Counted from the stretch's first letter, positions 7,877-15,921 are shown. The stretch is DNA of 33,441 nucleotides from JADFOB01 sp964651325 (GCA_964651325.1 CAZYXP010000009.1:1-33441), one strand, 5' to 3'. The notes: generated from the sequence alone by a model not told the origin. Numbers and translations: made by a program.

Positions 7877-9241
7877 TCACACAGGGGCGGAGGGTTCCTT
7901 GATCGGCTCGGCGATGACGGGGTCGGACTCTGATTCTGGAAGCGGTGATGGTGTTGATCCGGCGGAAGCGAGGCGGTCGCCTTGGTAGGTCGTCCCGCGC
8001 CAGGTGGTGCTCGTGGCGCCGAGGGACTTTAAGAACGCGCTCGCCAGCATGGTCAGCGTCGCAAGGCACCCCGGCCAATAGGTCAGCGACCATGCCACGT
8101 TGCTGCGAAGAATTCGAAAAACGAGGGCCATGACGATCTGCTGAATCACCACGACCCCACCCCAAAGCATCGCGGCGGACGCCCAAGGCGCGGAGGCGTT
8201 GGACCAACCTGCCAGACAGCCGAGCGTGGAGAGCGCCAGCGCCATCCAAGGCAGCATCGAGAAAAGAAACAAGACGGTCGCGGCGAGCGCCAGTTTCCAG
8301 GGCTTGCCGAGCGAGCCGTAGAAGATGCGGCTCCAACCGCGCCAGGCCTCGCGCGGCGTGGCGTACATGTGCGTGGCGTAGAGGTCCTCGTTCTCCACAA
8401 CGCGGAGCCGGTAGCCCTGCTGCTTGGTGAAGCGTGCCAGGTGGATGTCTTCGTTGACTTCGGTCTTCACGCGCTCGTGGGCGCCGATGGCCTCGTAGCA
8501 TTCGCGACGGATCAGCATGAACGCGCCGTTGGCGTAGGCCACCTTGGTGTGCGGCTTGTTCACACGCTCGGGCAGGAACCAGATGATCAACACCGTCGCA
8601 CAGACCGGCTGGAGCACGCGCTCCCACCAGGTCTTGGTTTCGAGCACCGGCGTAATCGAAAGAAAATCACACTCGTGCTCGAGCGTTTCGCCCATGGCAA
8701 CCGAAAGCGTTCGCTTGGAAAGCTGACGGCAATCCGCGTCGGTGAACAAGAGCCATTGGCCCGACGCGGCGGCGACCCCTTCGCGCATGGCGTTGTTCTT
8801 GCCGAACCAGCCCTCGCGCAACCGGGTGACGTGAATGACCTTGAGTCGGTCGCCGGCCTCTGATTGCAATGCGTCGAGCAGCTCCGGCGTGCGATCCGTG
8901 CTGCGATCGTCTATCGCGATGATCTCGAAATCGGCGTAGTCTTGGGTGAGAAGCGTTTCGATGCAGGTCTCGATGTTGTCCTGCTCGTCCTTGGCGGCCA
9001 CCACCACCGAGATCCGCGGCGTGGGCCCGTCCGCCCCCGCGTGGGATGTCGATGTGAGCACGATCCGTTTGCGAAGGATGCGGCGCATTGCGAGCAGGCG
9101 CACGATCCAGACCAACCCAATCAGGCCGCCCAGGATCATCCACGTCGCAAACCACGCTGAGTAGGAATCCGTCAGTTTTGTTTCTCCACACGGTGCGCGC
9201 CTACGATCGCGTCGCTGGTTCCCGACCTCGTTGGCAATCAT
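7877..9241 (-). CDS. Membrane-associated family 2 glycosyltransferase
   Basis: A 454-residue protein from ATG 9241 (weak GAG ribosome site). A membrane helix near 30-50 (WFATWMILGGLIGLVWIV) is followed by a GT-A domain: ISVVVAAKDEQDN, AIDDRSTDRT, GWFGKNNAMREG, FTDADC (the DxD metal/nucleotide-sugar site), then NEDIHLAR as the acidic acceptor-side motif and RGWSRIFYG in the place of QxxRW. Two or three C-terminal helices (about 320-415) and a polar Ser/Pro/Glu-rich tail follow. The layout is that of CrtQ/HpnB-like GT2 enzymes that glycosylate lipid or carotenoid acceptors at the cytoplasmic membrane. No carotenoid or hopanoid gene is visible nearby, so the acceptor cannot be named. The frame opposite, and others over this region, are non-coding shadows. 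Confidence 0.9.
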   Translation of the reverse strand: MIANEVGNQRRDRRRAPCGETKLTDSYSAWFATWMILGGLIGLVWIVRLLAMRRILRKRIVLTSTSHAGADGPTPRISVVVAAKDEQDNIETCIETLLTQDYADFEIIAIDDRSTDRTPELLDALQSEAGDRLKVIHVTRLREGWFGKNNAMREGVAAASGQWLLFTDADCRQLSKRTLSVAMGETLEHECDFLSITPVLETKTWWERVLQPVCATVLIIWFLPERVNKPHTKVAYANGAFMLIRRECYEAIGAHERVKTEVNEDIHLARFTKQQGYRLRVVENEDLYATHMYATPREAWRGWSRIFYGSLGKPWKLALAATVLFLFSMLPWMALALSTLGCLAGWSNASAPWASAAMLWGGVVVIQQIVMALVFRILRSNVAWSLTYWPGCLATLTMLASAFLKSLGATSTTWRGTTYQGDRLASAGSTPSPLPESESDPVIAEPIKEPSAPV

Positions 9242-9262
9242 GTCTCGTTGAGGCGGCCCGTG

Positions 9263-9280
9263 AATCGATGTTCATCGATT
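9263..9280. promoter_or_regulatory. Operator-like perfect inverted repeat upstream of the glycosyltransferase
   Basis: AATCGATG (9263-9270) and CATCGATT (9273-9280) are perfect inverted repeats with a TT spacer, 22 nt upstream of the minus-strand start at 9241. This is typical geometry for a repressor dimer site, although no regulator is encoded nearby. The rest of 9242-9456 shows no gene. Confidence 0.35.
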
Positions 9281-9456
9281 ATGGCCCATCCCGCCCGATT
9301 CGGCAACAAATCAGGTTGCGCCTGCGAGGCCCCAAATCACAGAATATTTGGTCTTCGGGGCCGAATTAGGAGTGAGGAGCCGGACATCGTTTTGGGCAGC
9401 GTCCGCCGGTGCTAACGTAAGTGCCCAACAGCTACTTCCTTTCGGAGACGGTACCG

Positions 9457-9648
9457 ATGACAAAGCAAGTCAGGTTCATGTTGGCCATGGGGATCTCGGT
9501 TGCGGGCACCCTCTGCTTTATTGCCGGGCAACCCCGTTTTGCCTACCTCGATTCGGACGCCGCCAGATTCGCAGGGATCGCATGCTTCCTTGTTGCGGGC
9601 GTTTTTTGGGCGGCGTTTGGCCTCGCGGCGGGCAGCAATCGTGAGTAG
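9457..9648 (+). CDS. Small two-helix membrane protein
   Basis: A 63-residue protein starting at ATG 9457 with CGGAG about 9 nt upstream; the open frame extends to 9421 but lacks a ribosome site there. Two hydrophobic segments, roughly residues 7-22 (RFMLAMGISVAGTLCFIAG) and 38-57 (GIACFLVAGVFWAAFGLAAG), are joined by a short polar loop, predicting a helical hairpin in the inner membrane. I do not recognise the family. It is a single gene between divergently placed neighbours. Its size and composition make it plausible but not certain. Confidence 0.5.
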   Translation: MTKQVRFMLAMGISVAGTLCFIAGQPRFAYLDSDAARFAGIACFLVAGVFWAAFGLAAGSNRE

Positions 9649-9853
9649 GTGTTGCGTTGGGCAAAACGTGCCCGTCATCCAACACGTGCTTCGTAGTGGC
9701 GCGGCCGATCCTTGCGGGGACGAATGTCGGCCCTGTACCGTCGAGTCGGCTTGACCGGCGCCCACCTAGAGATCGCGAGTGTGCATCCCGCCGTATCGTC
9801 CGCATGCCGCAATTCCTGCTCAGTCTGCTTGGTGGCGAACGCCGTCGCACGCG

Positions 9854-9882
9854 TTGACATCCTTCGAGACGGCGCTTAAGCT
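9854..9882 (+). promoter_or_regulatory. Candidate promoter of the STAS gene
   Basis: TTGACA (9854-9859) is a perfect -35 element; 17 nt later TAAGCT (9877-9882) is a poor -10 match. It lies 48 nt upstream of the ATG at 9930. The remainder of 9649-9929 shows no gene. Confidence 0.35.
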
Positions 9883-9929
9883 CGACTTGAGTCTTAGGCG
9901 ATTTTGGGGCGGTATGAGGGTGTCTTTTC

Positions 9930-10268
9930 ATGTCCATTGATGACTGGTCTGAGAACATAGTCGTCCTTGAATTGCAGGAGGGCCCTGCGCTCGCCGACGA
10001 TCTTGTAACCATGATGGAAAGGTTGGAGCACACCGCGGATCTCAATGTGGTTGTTTCGTTCTCAGCGATTAACTATCTGAACTCGTCGAACATCGCGAAG
10101 CTGCTCCGATTAAGAAAAAAGATCATCACCAACCGGCGCAAGCTCGTGCTTTGTCACATCGGCACGAGCGTTTGGGGGCTGTTTCTCATCACGGGATTGG
10201 ATAAAGTCTTCAAGTTTGCCGACAACGTGGCCAACGGGTTGGCGAGCGTTCAATTGGATGGGGATTAG
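9930..10268 (+). CDS. STAS-domain anti-sigma factor antagonist
   Basis: A 112-residue single-domain STAS protein beginning at ATG 9930, with GAGGG about 9 nt upstream. The central segment SFSAINYLNSSNIAKLLRL contains the conserved phosphorylatable position (Ser52 or Ser53) at the start of helix 1, and the C-terminus has the ITGLDKVFKFADNV motif typical of SpoIIAA/RsbV relatives. In partner-switching systems such proteins are phosphorylated by an RsbW-like anti-sigma kinase and dephosphorylated by a PP2C phosphatase. No RsbW-like gene is adjacent. The FHA-GAF protein at the left edge could carry a PP2C output domain, but that is speculation. Family assignment is strong. Confidence 0.88.
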   Translation: MSIDDWSENIVVLELQEGPALADDLVTMMERLEHTADLNVVVSFSAINYLNSSNIAKLLRLRKKIITNRRKLVLCHIGTSVWGLFLITGLDKVFKFADNVANGLASVQLDGD

Positions 10269-10341
10269 CTATGGCCGGTGGCTGACCACTGGGGTCGGGC
10301 GACGGCAGGCCGTGCAACCGAACAGAAGTCAGGATCGGAAG

Positions 10342-10929
10342 ATGAATCCTCGAACCCATGTCTTGTCGGGCGTCGTTTTGCTGGTCTGGTTTGGAGGTGG
10401 GTGCGTAGCACCTTCGCCCAGCGCGGGGCGATCAACTGCGGGCGGACCTGTGGCCTCGGCCTCCGCGTACAGTTTGAGGCAACTCCAAGGCGACCCTCGG
10501 GCGGCGTTTCGTGCCGCCGCGTCCGCGATGGTTGCGGAGGGCTTCGAGGTTTCCCGGAGAGACGCCCAAAGCCTTGTATTGCGATCGGCGCCACTTCTTG
10601 GGGATCCCGCCAGTGAGCCACTGGCGTCAAGAGCGAAGCTGGGAACGCGGCAGCCGATTCGGCGCATCGCCGAGGTCCGCATTGACGAAGCCGGAACGCG
10701 GATCAAGGTGTTCTGCCGTGTGGCGGTTCAAGAGCGAAGCACCGAACTGCATCGGATTCAAGCCACGAACCTGCGCTCCTCGGATTCTCCATCCGCCACC
10801 CCCATAGAGCGGGAGGGCACCGCGGGCCGCGAACACGCCGATGTGTGGCGCTACCTTCGTCGAGACAAGGCCGCCGAGCGGCGTATGCTCTCGGCGGTCG
10901 AAAGCGCGGTTGCCAGCGACGCCGGCTAA
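10342..10929 (+). CDS. Predicted lipoprotein of unknown function
   Basis: A 195-residue protein from ATG 10342, with a GGA ribosome site; the frame is open further upstream but the lipoprotein signal fixes this start. Residues 1-22 are a signal peptide ending in lipobox FGGGC, and the mature protein starts CVAPSPSAG with a Ser/Thr/Ala-rich linker. The rest is a compact alpha/beta-looking domain (DPRAAFRAAASAMVAEGFEV; RRIAEVRIDEAGTRIKVFCRVAVQER), followed by a charged C-terminal helix. It is predicted to sit in the periplasm on a lipid anchor. It follows the STAS gene by 73 nt and may be co-transcribed. Family not recognised. Confidence 0.75.
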   Translation: MNPRTHVLSGVVLLVWFGGGCVAPSPSAGRSTAGGPVASASAYSLRQLQGDPRAAFRAAASAMVAEGFEVSRRDAQSLVLRSAPLLGDPASEPLASRAKLGTRQPIRRIAEVRIDEAGTRIKVFCRVAVQERSTELHRIQATNLRSSDSPSATPIEREGTAGREHADVWRYLRRDKAAERRMLSAVESAVASDAG

Positions 10930-11327
10930 GTAAGTATATGCACTCGATGTCGTGTGGCCGTCCCAGAGGTCGTGCCGCCGTCCCATTCGCGCGGCCTGTG
11001 CTTGGCCTTGCGCGATAGCCGCCATGGCAAGGTTGCAACCGCGCTTGCGCTCTTCCAAAGTGACCGTCTTCATGCTTCGTTCGTATCATGCGCGACTACG
11101 TTATGCGCACGACTCCCAAAGGGCAGTACCGCTAGAGCGCAAAGGAGAGGCCCGGTGGGGTGGACCGGGCCTTGGGGAAACCGACCCATGGGGGGACGGG
11201 TCGGTAAGAGGACTATCAATGCTTAGACTTTGACACATTCCCATTCACAACGCAAGAGAATATTTCAAGAAAAACATTTGCGCTGAAGTTCGTCACGACC
11301 AACGCACGACAAGACGGCATTGTATGG
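10930..11327. other. Intergenic region without a convincing gene
   Basis: Short open frames occur on both strands, but none has a good ribosome site, signal peptide or family-like sequence. Those on the minus strand mostly lie antisense to the lipoprotein gene. The only clear structure is the pair of hairpins at 11149-11205. No tRNA or known RNA gene was recognised. Confidence 0.5.
11149..11205 (+). other. Two tandem GC-rich hairpins
   Basis: GGCCCGG (11149-11155) pairs with CCGGGCC (11165-11171) around a 9-nt G-rich loop. Eight nucleotides later ACCGACCC (11180-11187) pairs with GGGTCGGT (11198-11205) around a 10-nt loop containing six G residues. Both loops start at the same place relative to the stem and are G-rich, giving the pair a duplicated look. 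They could be a terminator-like or small-RNA structure upstream of the promoter at 11328. No U-tract follows. Confidence 0.45.
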
Positions 11328-11356
11328 TTGGGCGTTGCGGGGTTTCGCGGTACAAT
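11328..11356 (+). promoter_or_regulatory. Candidate sigma70 promoter of the CxxC protein gene
   Basis: TTGGGC (11328-11333), a 17-nt spacer and TACAAT (11351-11356, five of six consensus positions) lie 44 nt upstream of the ATG at 11401. The local sequence upstream (11215-11290) is unusually AT-rich for this window. Confidence 0.45.
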
Positions 11357-11400
11357 AAGTTTCATTACTCCTGCTCTGAAAGGAAAGAAGGGGCCGTGTC

Positions 11401-11709
11401 ATGATCCAATGTGAATCCTGCGAATTCTTCGCCCGCGATCCGAACAATGCGCCGCTGCTTCTTTGCGATCCTTTCTCCACTATCAAGGAGCCCGAGTGCA
11501 TCCAAAAGCATCAGCTTGCCAAGCTTGTCACGCTTGCCCAGTCTCACCAGGCTACGCTTGATATGTACAAGAAAATTGCGCCGCTGCAGGAGAAGATGAT
11601 TCGTCACGTAGAGCGAGAAATCGACGAGACCGAAGACGCCGATCGATGGAAGTACGAGAGCCTCGAGGATACAGACGAGGACGACGAAGACGATCCTTTT
11701 CGGATTTAG
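11401..11709 (+). CDS. Small conserved protein with four-cysteine N-terminus
   Basis: A 102-residue protein with ATG at 11401 behind a GGAAAGAAGGGG purine run. The N-terminus carries Cys4, Cys7, Cys22 and Cys33 (MIQCESCEFF, LLLCDPF, EPECIQK), spaced like a small zinc-binding site. A helical middle (about 35-75, SHQATLDMYKKIAPLQEKM) looks like a short coiled coil, and the tail is strongly acidic (DTDEDDEDD). I believe near-identical short proteins are found in other planctomycetes, but this is from memory and no function is known to me. Zn binding is inferred from cysteine spacing only. It lies 57 nt before the enoyl-CoA hydratase gene on the same strand. Confidence 0.75.
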   Translation: MIQCESCEFFARDPNNAPLLLCDPFSTIKEPECIQKHQLAKLVTLAQSHQATLDMYKKIAPLQEKMIRHVEREIDETEDADRWKYESLEDTDEDDEDDPFRI

Positions 11710-11766
11710 GCCGCATGGCTCGCGGTTGCGCATGCTGAAGGTCTAAACTAATCGGAGAATCCGCCC

Positions 11767-12552
11767 ATGCCCGAAATGCTAATCCTCGACGTGAGTGATC
11801 AGGTTCTTACCGTGACACTCGCCCGCGGGGAACTTCATAACGCATTCAACGAGGTGATGATCGCGGAGCTGACCGCGGCGTTTCGCGACGCGAGCGAATC
11901 CGCCGACGTCCGCGCCGTGGTGCTTGCCGCGCAAGGCAAGTCGTTTAGCGCCGGCGCGGACGTCCACTGGATGAAGCGCATGGTGGGTTACGCCTTCGAC
12001 GAAAACGTGAGCGATGCGTCGCTCATGGCCGAGATGCTCGAAGCCATTCGAGATTGTACCAAGCCGACCATTGCCCGGGTCCACGGCGCCGTTTTCGGCG
12101 GCGGCGTCGGCCTCGTGGCCGCGTGCGACATGGCGGTAGCCATCGAGTCCGCGTTTTTCTGTTTGAGCGAGGTCAAGCTGGGGATCGCCCCGGCCGTGAT
12201 ATCCCCCTTCGTAATGGAAAAAATCGGGCTCGGCCGGATGCGGCGGTACGCCCTGACGGCCGAGCCGTTCGACGCGAACGAGGCCCGGCTCATCGGCCTT
12301 GTGAGCGGCGTGGTTCCCACATCCGACGGGCTGGACCCTTGGATTGAGCGGGTTTGCCGCCATATCCGAGCCGCGGGCCCGAAGGCGGTGGCAGCCTGCA
12401 AGTCGATTCTGCGCCAAGTCGCGGGCGGCGATGCGTGCCATGCGCGCAAGCTGACCACAGAAGCGATTGCCACGCTCCGGGTTTCCGACGAGGGGCAGGA
12501 AGGGCTCAAGGCATTCCTGGAAAAGCGTAAGCCGCACTGGGGCGATAGATGA
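11767..12552 (+). CDS. Enoyl-CoA hydratase/isomerase family, methylglutaconyl-CoA hydratase-like
   Basis: A 261-residue crotonase-fold protein, full length for the family, from ATG 11767 with CGGAG upstream. The oxyanion-hole segment FSAGAD (60-65) is followed by VHWMKRM, and the second oxyanion segment is FGGGVGL (110-116). The SEVKLG segment supplies the conserved acid Glu135, while the other catalytic Glu position reads Gly/Leu. The FSAGAD.xWM and FCLSEVKLG.xPA patterns resemble bacterial LiuC, which hydrates 3-methylglutaconyl-CoA in leucine breakdown. No other liu gene is present in the window, so the substrate is an inference and another acyl-CoA is possible. It is followed by an extended inverted repeat and then the nuo operon. 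Confidence 0.88.
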   Translation: MPEMLILDVSDQVLTVTLARGELHNAFNEVMIAELTAAFRDASESADVRAVVLAAQGKSFSAGADVHWMKRMVGYAFDENVSDASLMAEMLEAIRDCTKPTIARVHGAVFGGGVGLVAACDMAVAIESAFFCLSEVKLGIAPAVISPFVMEKIGLGRMRRYALTAEPFDANEARLIGLVSGVVPTSDGLDPWIERVCRHIRAAGPKAVAACKSILRQVAGGDACHARKLTTEAIATLRVSDEGQEGLKAFLEKRKPHWGDR

Positions 12553-12586
12553 TGGTCGTGGTTTGAACACCCGCTCGCTGCAGCCA

Positions 12587-12642
12587 TTTTTTCTCTTCTA
12601 AAGTATTCTGCAGGAACGGCTTAGGAATACTTTGTGAAAAAA
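12587..12642. repeat. Extended AT-rich inverted repeat after the hydratase gene
   Basis: AAAGTATTC (12600-12608) and GAATACTTT (12625-12633) are perfect 9-nt arms around a 16-nt loop. Outside them TTTTTTC (12587-12593) pairs with GAAAAAA (12636-12642) across a small internal loop. The hairpin starts 34 nt past the hydratase stop, so it may serve as a transcript end or barrier between that gene and the nuo operon. A U-tract precedes rather than follows the stem on either strand. Confidence 0.5.
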
Positions 12643-12938
12643 AGCATTATTTCCCGTGCCCTGGCATGTACACGGAGCGTCCCTCTAATTAGCATCCGTG
12701 CGGATCGAGTTATGTTTGTCGATAGTAGGTAGCGCAACCCGCCTGCAATTGACGATACTTTGCCAGTTAAGTGTGCTAGTTTGATTGGGCCGCGTGTGAG
12801 CAGCGTTCCGTTGACTGATAGCCGATTTCGGCGTGCGTCATGCCATCGTCTGGGCTTGGGAGCTCTTGTCCGCCACCTCGTCAAAGGTTGCTCTTGCTGC
12901 TGCTTCCGCTTGGTTCAAGGTTTTGGAGCCGGAACGTG
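12643..12938 (+). other. Upstream region of the nuo operon
   Basis: About 300 nt without a gene. A weak promoter candidate is TTGACG (12749-12754) with TGTGCT 17 nt later (12772-12777). A TTGACT occurs further down (near 12812) without a -10 partner. The operon promoter must lie here or further upstream, but I cannot place it with confidence. Confidence 0.3.
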
Positions 12939-13352
12939 ATGTTGGCTTCTATAGATGCATATGCCGCAATCGGCGTGACAATCCTGATTGTAGGGGGAAC
13001 GGCGCTGGCCATGCTCGTGCTCGCGCACACCATTGGCCCGAAGCGACGTGGGCCCGTCAAAGACAGCGCGTACGAGTCCGGGATGCCCATTATTCAGGAC
13101 ACGCGGCGGCGCTTCAATATCCGATTCTACATCGTGGCGGTGCTTTTCTTGCTTTTTGACGTTGAAATCGTCTTCATGTGGCCCTGGGCTTTGGCGTTCT
13201 ACCGAGCGGCCACCGACGGCGCGACCGTAACGCTGGAAAACGGTGGCTCGGCCGGTAAGGGTTTTCTTCTCGGTTCGATGGCGTTTTTCTTCACATTGCT
13301 CGTCTTCGGATTGTTTTACGAATGGAAAAAGGGGGCGTTTGAATGGGACTAG
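12939..13352 (+). CDS. nuoA: NADH-quinone oxidoreductase subunit A
   Basis: Complex I membrane subunit of 137 residues. The frame opens earlier (12840), but ATG 12939, preceded by GGAGCCGGAA, gives the normal length, and the upstream 33 residues look non-coding. Three membrane helices are visible (about 8-30, 63-87 and 108-128). The inter-helix loop carries AYESGMP, where Ser replaces the Cys of many homologues, as in the E. coli FESG. The second helix has FLLFDVEIVFMWPWAL with the conserved acidic pair. NuoA sits at the junction of the quinone-binding module and the membrane arm. The gene overlaps nuoB by 10 nt and heads the operon. Confidence 0.96.
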   Translation: MLASIDAYAAIGVTILIVGGTALAMLVLAHTIGPKRRGPVKDSAYESGMPIIQDTRRRFNIRFYIVAVLFLLFDVEIVFMWPWALAFYRAATDGATVTLENGGSAGKGFLLGSMAFFFTLLVFGLFYEWKKGAFEWD

Positions 13353-13933
13353 CAGACGCCGGCCTCGCCATTGCTCCTTTCCAGGCTTCCAAAGAGGATT
13401 TCCTGACGACGAAACTCTCTTACGTCGCGGACTTGGTGCGCGAGAAGGGGGTGAATTGGGCCCGGAAGAATTCGCTTTGGCCCATGCCCTTCGCCACCGC
13501 CTGCTGTGGCATCGAGCTGATGGCTACCGGGGCAAGCCGGTATGATCTGGCTCGGTTTGGGGCGGAGGTCATGCGGTTTTCGCCGCGTCAGTGTGATCTG
13601 CTGATCTGCGCGGGGCGTGTGGCGATCAAGATGTTGCCCGTGCTCCACCGGATCTACATGCAGATGGCCGAGCCCAAATGGGTGATTTCCATGGGCGCAT
13701 GCGCCAGCAGCGGTGGCGTGTTTGATACGTATGCCGTCGTGCAGGGGATCGATCAGTTTTTGCCTGTCGATGTGTATGTGCCTGGCTGCCCTCCGCGGCC
13801 GGAGACGCTGATTGAGGGCGTGATGTCCATTCAGCGCCTCGTGGAAAAAGAAGGCATCAAGACAAGCGAACAGCGCAAGCGCGGCATGGGCATGGTGGTG
13901 CAACCGACCGTGCAGATTGAGCTAGACAAGTAG
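13343..13933 (+). CDS. nuoB: NADH-quinone oxidoreductase subunit B
   Basis: Complex I subunit of 196 residues (PSST homologue) that carries the last iron-sulfur cluster, N2, next to the quinone site. The four ligands are present: adjacent Cys54-Cys55 in ATACCGIEL, Cys120 in SMGACAS and Cys149 in VPGCPPRPE. It starts at ATG 13343 inside the end of nuoA, indicating translational coupling. The C-terminal tail after residue 165 is polar and variable, as in homologues. There is a gap of 59 nt to nuoC. Confidence 0.97.
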   Translation: MGLADAGLAIAPFQASKEDFLTTKLSYVADLVREKGVNWARKNSLWPMPFATACCGIELMATGASRYDLARFGAEVMRFSPRQCDLLICAGRVAIKMLPVLHRIYMQMAEPKWVISMGACASSGGVFDTYAVVQGIDQFLPVDVYVPGCPPRPETLIEGVMSIQRLVEKEGIKTSEQRKRGMGMVVQPTVQIELDK

Positions 13934-13992
13934 AGAGCTGGAAAGACCGGGCGTTTGTGGGTCCGGTAGATTGCGGATGGGACGAGTGATTC

Positions 13993-14529
13993 GTGGCAAC
14001 TGACGTGAAACCGATACTCGCAGCACTGACGGAGCAGTTTTCCGCAGTGGATTTTGCGGCCGCACCGCTTAACCCCTCGGTAGATGACGGTGCGCCGCAA
14101 ACGGCGATTCGCGTTTTGCCGGAGCGATTGCTGGAGGTGCTGCGCTTTCTGAGAAGCGACGCGCGTTGCTCGTTTGAACAGCTTTGTGATTTGACGTGCG
14201 TCGATTATTTGAATTTTCCGGATGCGACCGATCGCTTCGGCGTGGTGTACTCCCTCTTGTCGATCACCCTGGGGCATCGATTGTGGGTCAAGTGTTTCGT
14301 CAACGATCCGAACCCCACGGTGCCGACCGCCACCGTGATCTGGAAGGGCGCGGAATGGATGGAGCGGGAAGTGTTCGACATGTTCGGCATCCGCTTCGAA
14401 GGTCATCCGGACTTGCGGCGGATTCTGACATGGGATGGATTTGAGGCTCACCCGCTTCGGAAGGACTACCCCCTTCGCGGGCGCGGCGAACGGGAAGACT
14501 TCCCGGTGCTTACGACGGAAAGTGCTTAG
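13993..14529 (+). CDS. nuoC: NADH-quinone oxidoreductase subunit C
   Basis: Peripheral-arm subunit (30-kDa type) of 178 residues, not fused to NuoD. It starts at GTG 13993 with GGGACGAG about 8 nt upstream. The signature is complete near the C-terminus: EREVFDMFGIRFEGHPDLRRIL, followed by DYPLRG. NuoC supports NuoB and NuoD around the quinone chamber and binds no cofactor. Separate nuoC and nuoD genes are the usual state outside enterobacteria. Confidence 0.96.
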   Translation: MATDVKPILAALTEQFSAVDFAAAPLNPSVDDGAPQTAIRVLPERLLEVLRFLRSDARCSFEQLCDLTCVDYLNFPDATDRFGVVYSLLSITLGHRLWVKCFVNDPNPTVPTATVIWKGAEWMEREVFDMFGIRFEGHPDLRRILTWDGFEAHPLRKDYPLRGRGEREDFPVLTTESA

Positions 14530-14655
14530 AAGCTAGAGGCTTGAGACTAAAAATGGATTCCGGCAGGCATGGCCGGGTGATGTAATTTCGGCGGCAATGT
14601 GGCACCGATCGAGGACTGCCGAACGCTACGGTCGATTGTTTGCAGCACGGATGAA

Positions 14656-15921
14656 ATGGCGATGAGTTCCGCGACAACACCGACAGTCGAGCCGACCACG
14701 ATCGTTCAGGAAGAGCCGGGTAGCGATCGATGGGTGCTCAATTTCGGCCCGCAGCATCCGGCCACGCACACGACGCTGCGTCTGGTGATGGAGCTGGACG
14801 GCGAGCGCGTCGTGTCTTGCATCCCGCACATCGGCTACCTGCACAGCGGGTTCGAAAAGCTAGGCGAACATCTGAACTACAATCAATACGTCGTCGTCAC
14901 CGATCGGATGAACTACATCTCGCCGATGGCCAACAACATCGCCTGGCATCATGCGTGCGAGAAGCTCTTCGGGATTGAGCTCACCCCCCGCTGCAAGGTC
15001 ATTCGTACGATCATCGCCGAGCTGGCCCGCATCCAAGACCACCTACTCAACGTGGGCACGGCCGCGCTGGATCTCGGCGGCTTCACCGCGTTCCTCTACG
15101 GGTTCAACGAGCGGGAGCAGATTTACGATCTCTTCGAGGAAATCTGCGGGGCGCGGTTTACGACGAGCTACACGCGTGTCGGCGGCCTGATGAGCGACAT
15201 GCCGAAGAACTGGCCGGGGCATGTTCGGGCCTTTATGAAGCGCGTGCCCAACGTGCTGGGCGAGATAGAGGCGTTGCTCACGCGGAATAGGATTTTCATC
15301 GAACGAACCAAGGGCGTCGGGTTCTTGAGCCGGGACGACGCCATCGATTGGAGCTGGACCGGTCCGTTGGCGCGGGCGAGCGGGGTTCGGCGGGATGTGC
15401 GCAAGGACGAGCCGTATCTGTGTTATGCGGACAACTGGGATGGTTCCGGCTCTTCCGCGGTCCAGTTCAAGGTGCCGGTCGCAGCGGGTGGAGACGTTTT
15501 GTCGCGGTATCTGGTTCGGTTGGAAGAAATGAGGCAGTCCCTGGCCATCTTGGATCAGCTTGTGGACAACATACCTGCCGGTGAGGTCAACGTGCTGCCC
15601 GGAGACAAGAAAACGCTTCCGGGCAAGGATGAAGTCTATTTCAGCATTGAGGGCTTGATCCACCATTTCGAGCAGATCATGACCAACCGCGGGCACGAAC
15701 CTCCGGTGGGGGAGGCCTACGGTTGCAACGAGGCCGCCAACGGAGAGCTTGGGTTTTACCTGGCCAGCGACGGCGGCAACTCGGCGTACCGCGCGCGATG
15801 CCGGCCCCCGAGTTTTATCAACTATCAATGTTTTGAAAAGCTGGTCGTGGGGCATCAGACGTCGGATGCCGTGGCGATTCTGGGTTCGCTGAACATCATC
15901 GCGGCGGAGTTGGATCGATAA
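14656..15921 (+). CDS. nuoD: NADH-quinone oxidoreductase subunit D
   Basis: The 49-kDa-type subunit, which forms the quinone pocket with NuoB. The frame is open from GTG 14599; ATG 14656 (421 residues, GGATGA upstream) or ATG 14662 is preferred because the extra residues do not look conserved. Clear family motifs: LNFGPQHPATH near the start, IGYLHSGFEKLGE, TDRMNYISPMANN, ARIQDHLL, the YTRVGGLM segment and, at the C-terminus, RCRPPSF followed by GSLNIIAAELDR. The IGYLHSG reading (Ser for the more common Arg/Thr) lies in the pocket region but is a mild change. The 126-nt gap from nuoC holds no gene. Confidence 0.97.
   Translation: MAMSSATTPTVEPTTIVQEEPGSDRWVLNFGPQHPATHTTLRLVMELDGERVVSCIPHIGYLHSGFEKLGEHLNYNQYVVVTDRMNYISPMANNIAWHHACEKLFGIELTPRCKVIRTIIAELARIQDHLLNVGTAALDLGGFTAFLYGFNEREQIYDLFEEICGARFTTSYTRVGGLMSDMPKNWPGHVRAFMKRVPNVLGEIEALLTRNRIFIERTKGVGFLSRDDAIDWSWTGPLARASGVRRDVRKDEPYLCYADNWDGSGSSAVQFKVPVAAGGDVLSRYLVRLEEMRQSLAILDQLVDNIPAGEVNVLPGDKKTLPGKDEVYFSIEGLIHHFEQIMTNRGHEPPVGEAYGCNEAANGELGFYLASDGGNSAYRARCRPPSFINYQCFEKLVVGHQTSDAVAILGSLNIIAAELDR

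Noticed and set aside
7830..8627. Open frame of about 265 codons on the same strand as the glycosyltransferase
   Set aside because: Arg/His/Pro-rich translation without family features, fully overlapping the clear GT2 gene.
10627..11089. Minus-strand open frames beginning near 11073-11089
   Set aside because: They lie largely antisense to the lipoprotein gene, lack ribosome sites and show no family-like sequence.
11767..12570. Minus-strand open frame opposite the enoyl-CoA hydratase
   Set aside because: Shadow of a clear crotonase-family gene; no motif in the antisense translation.
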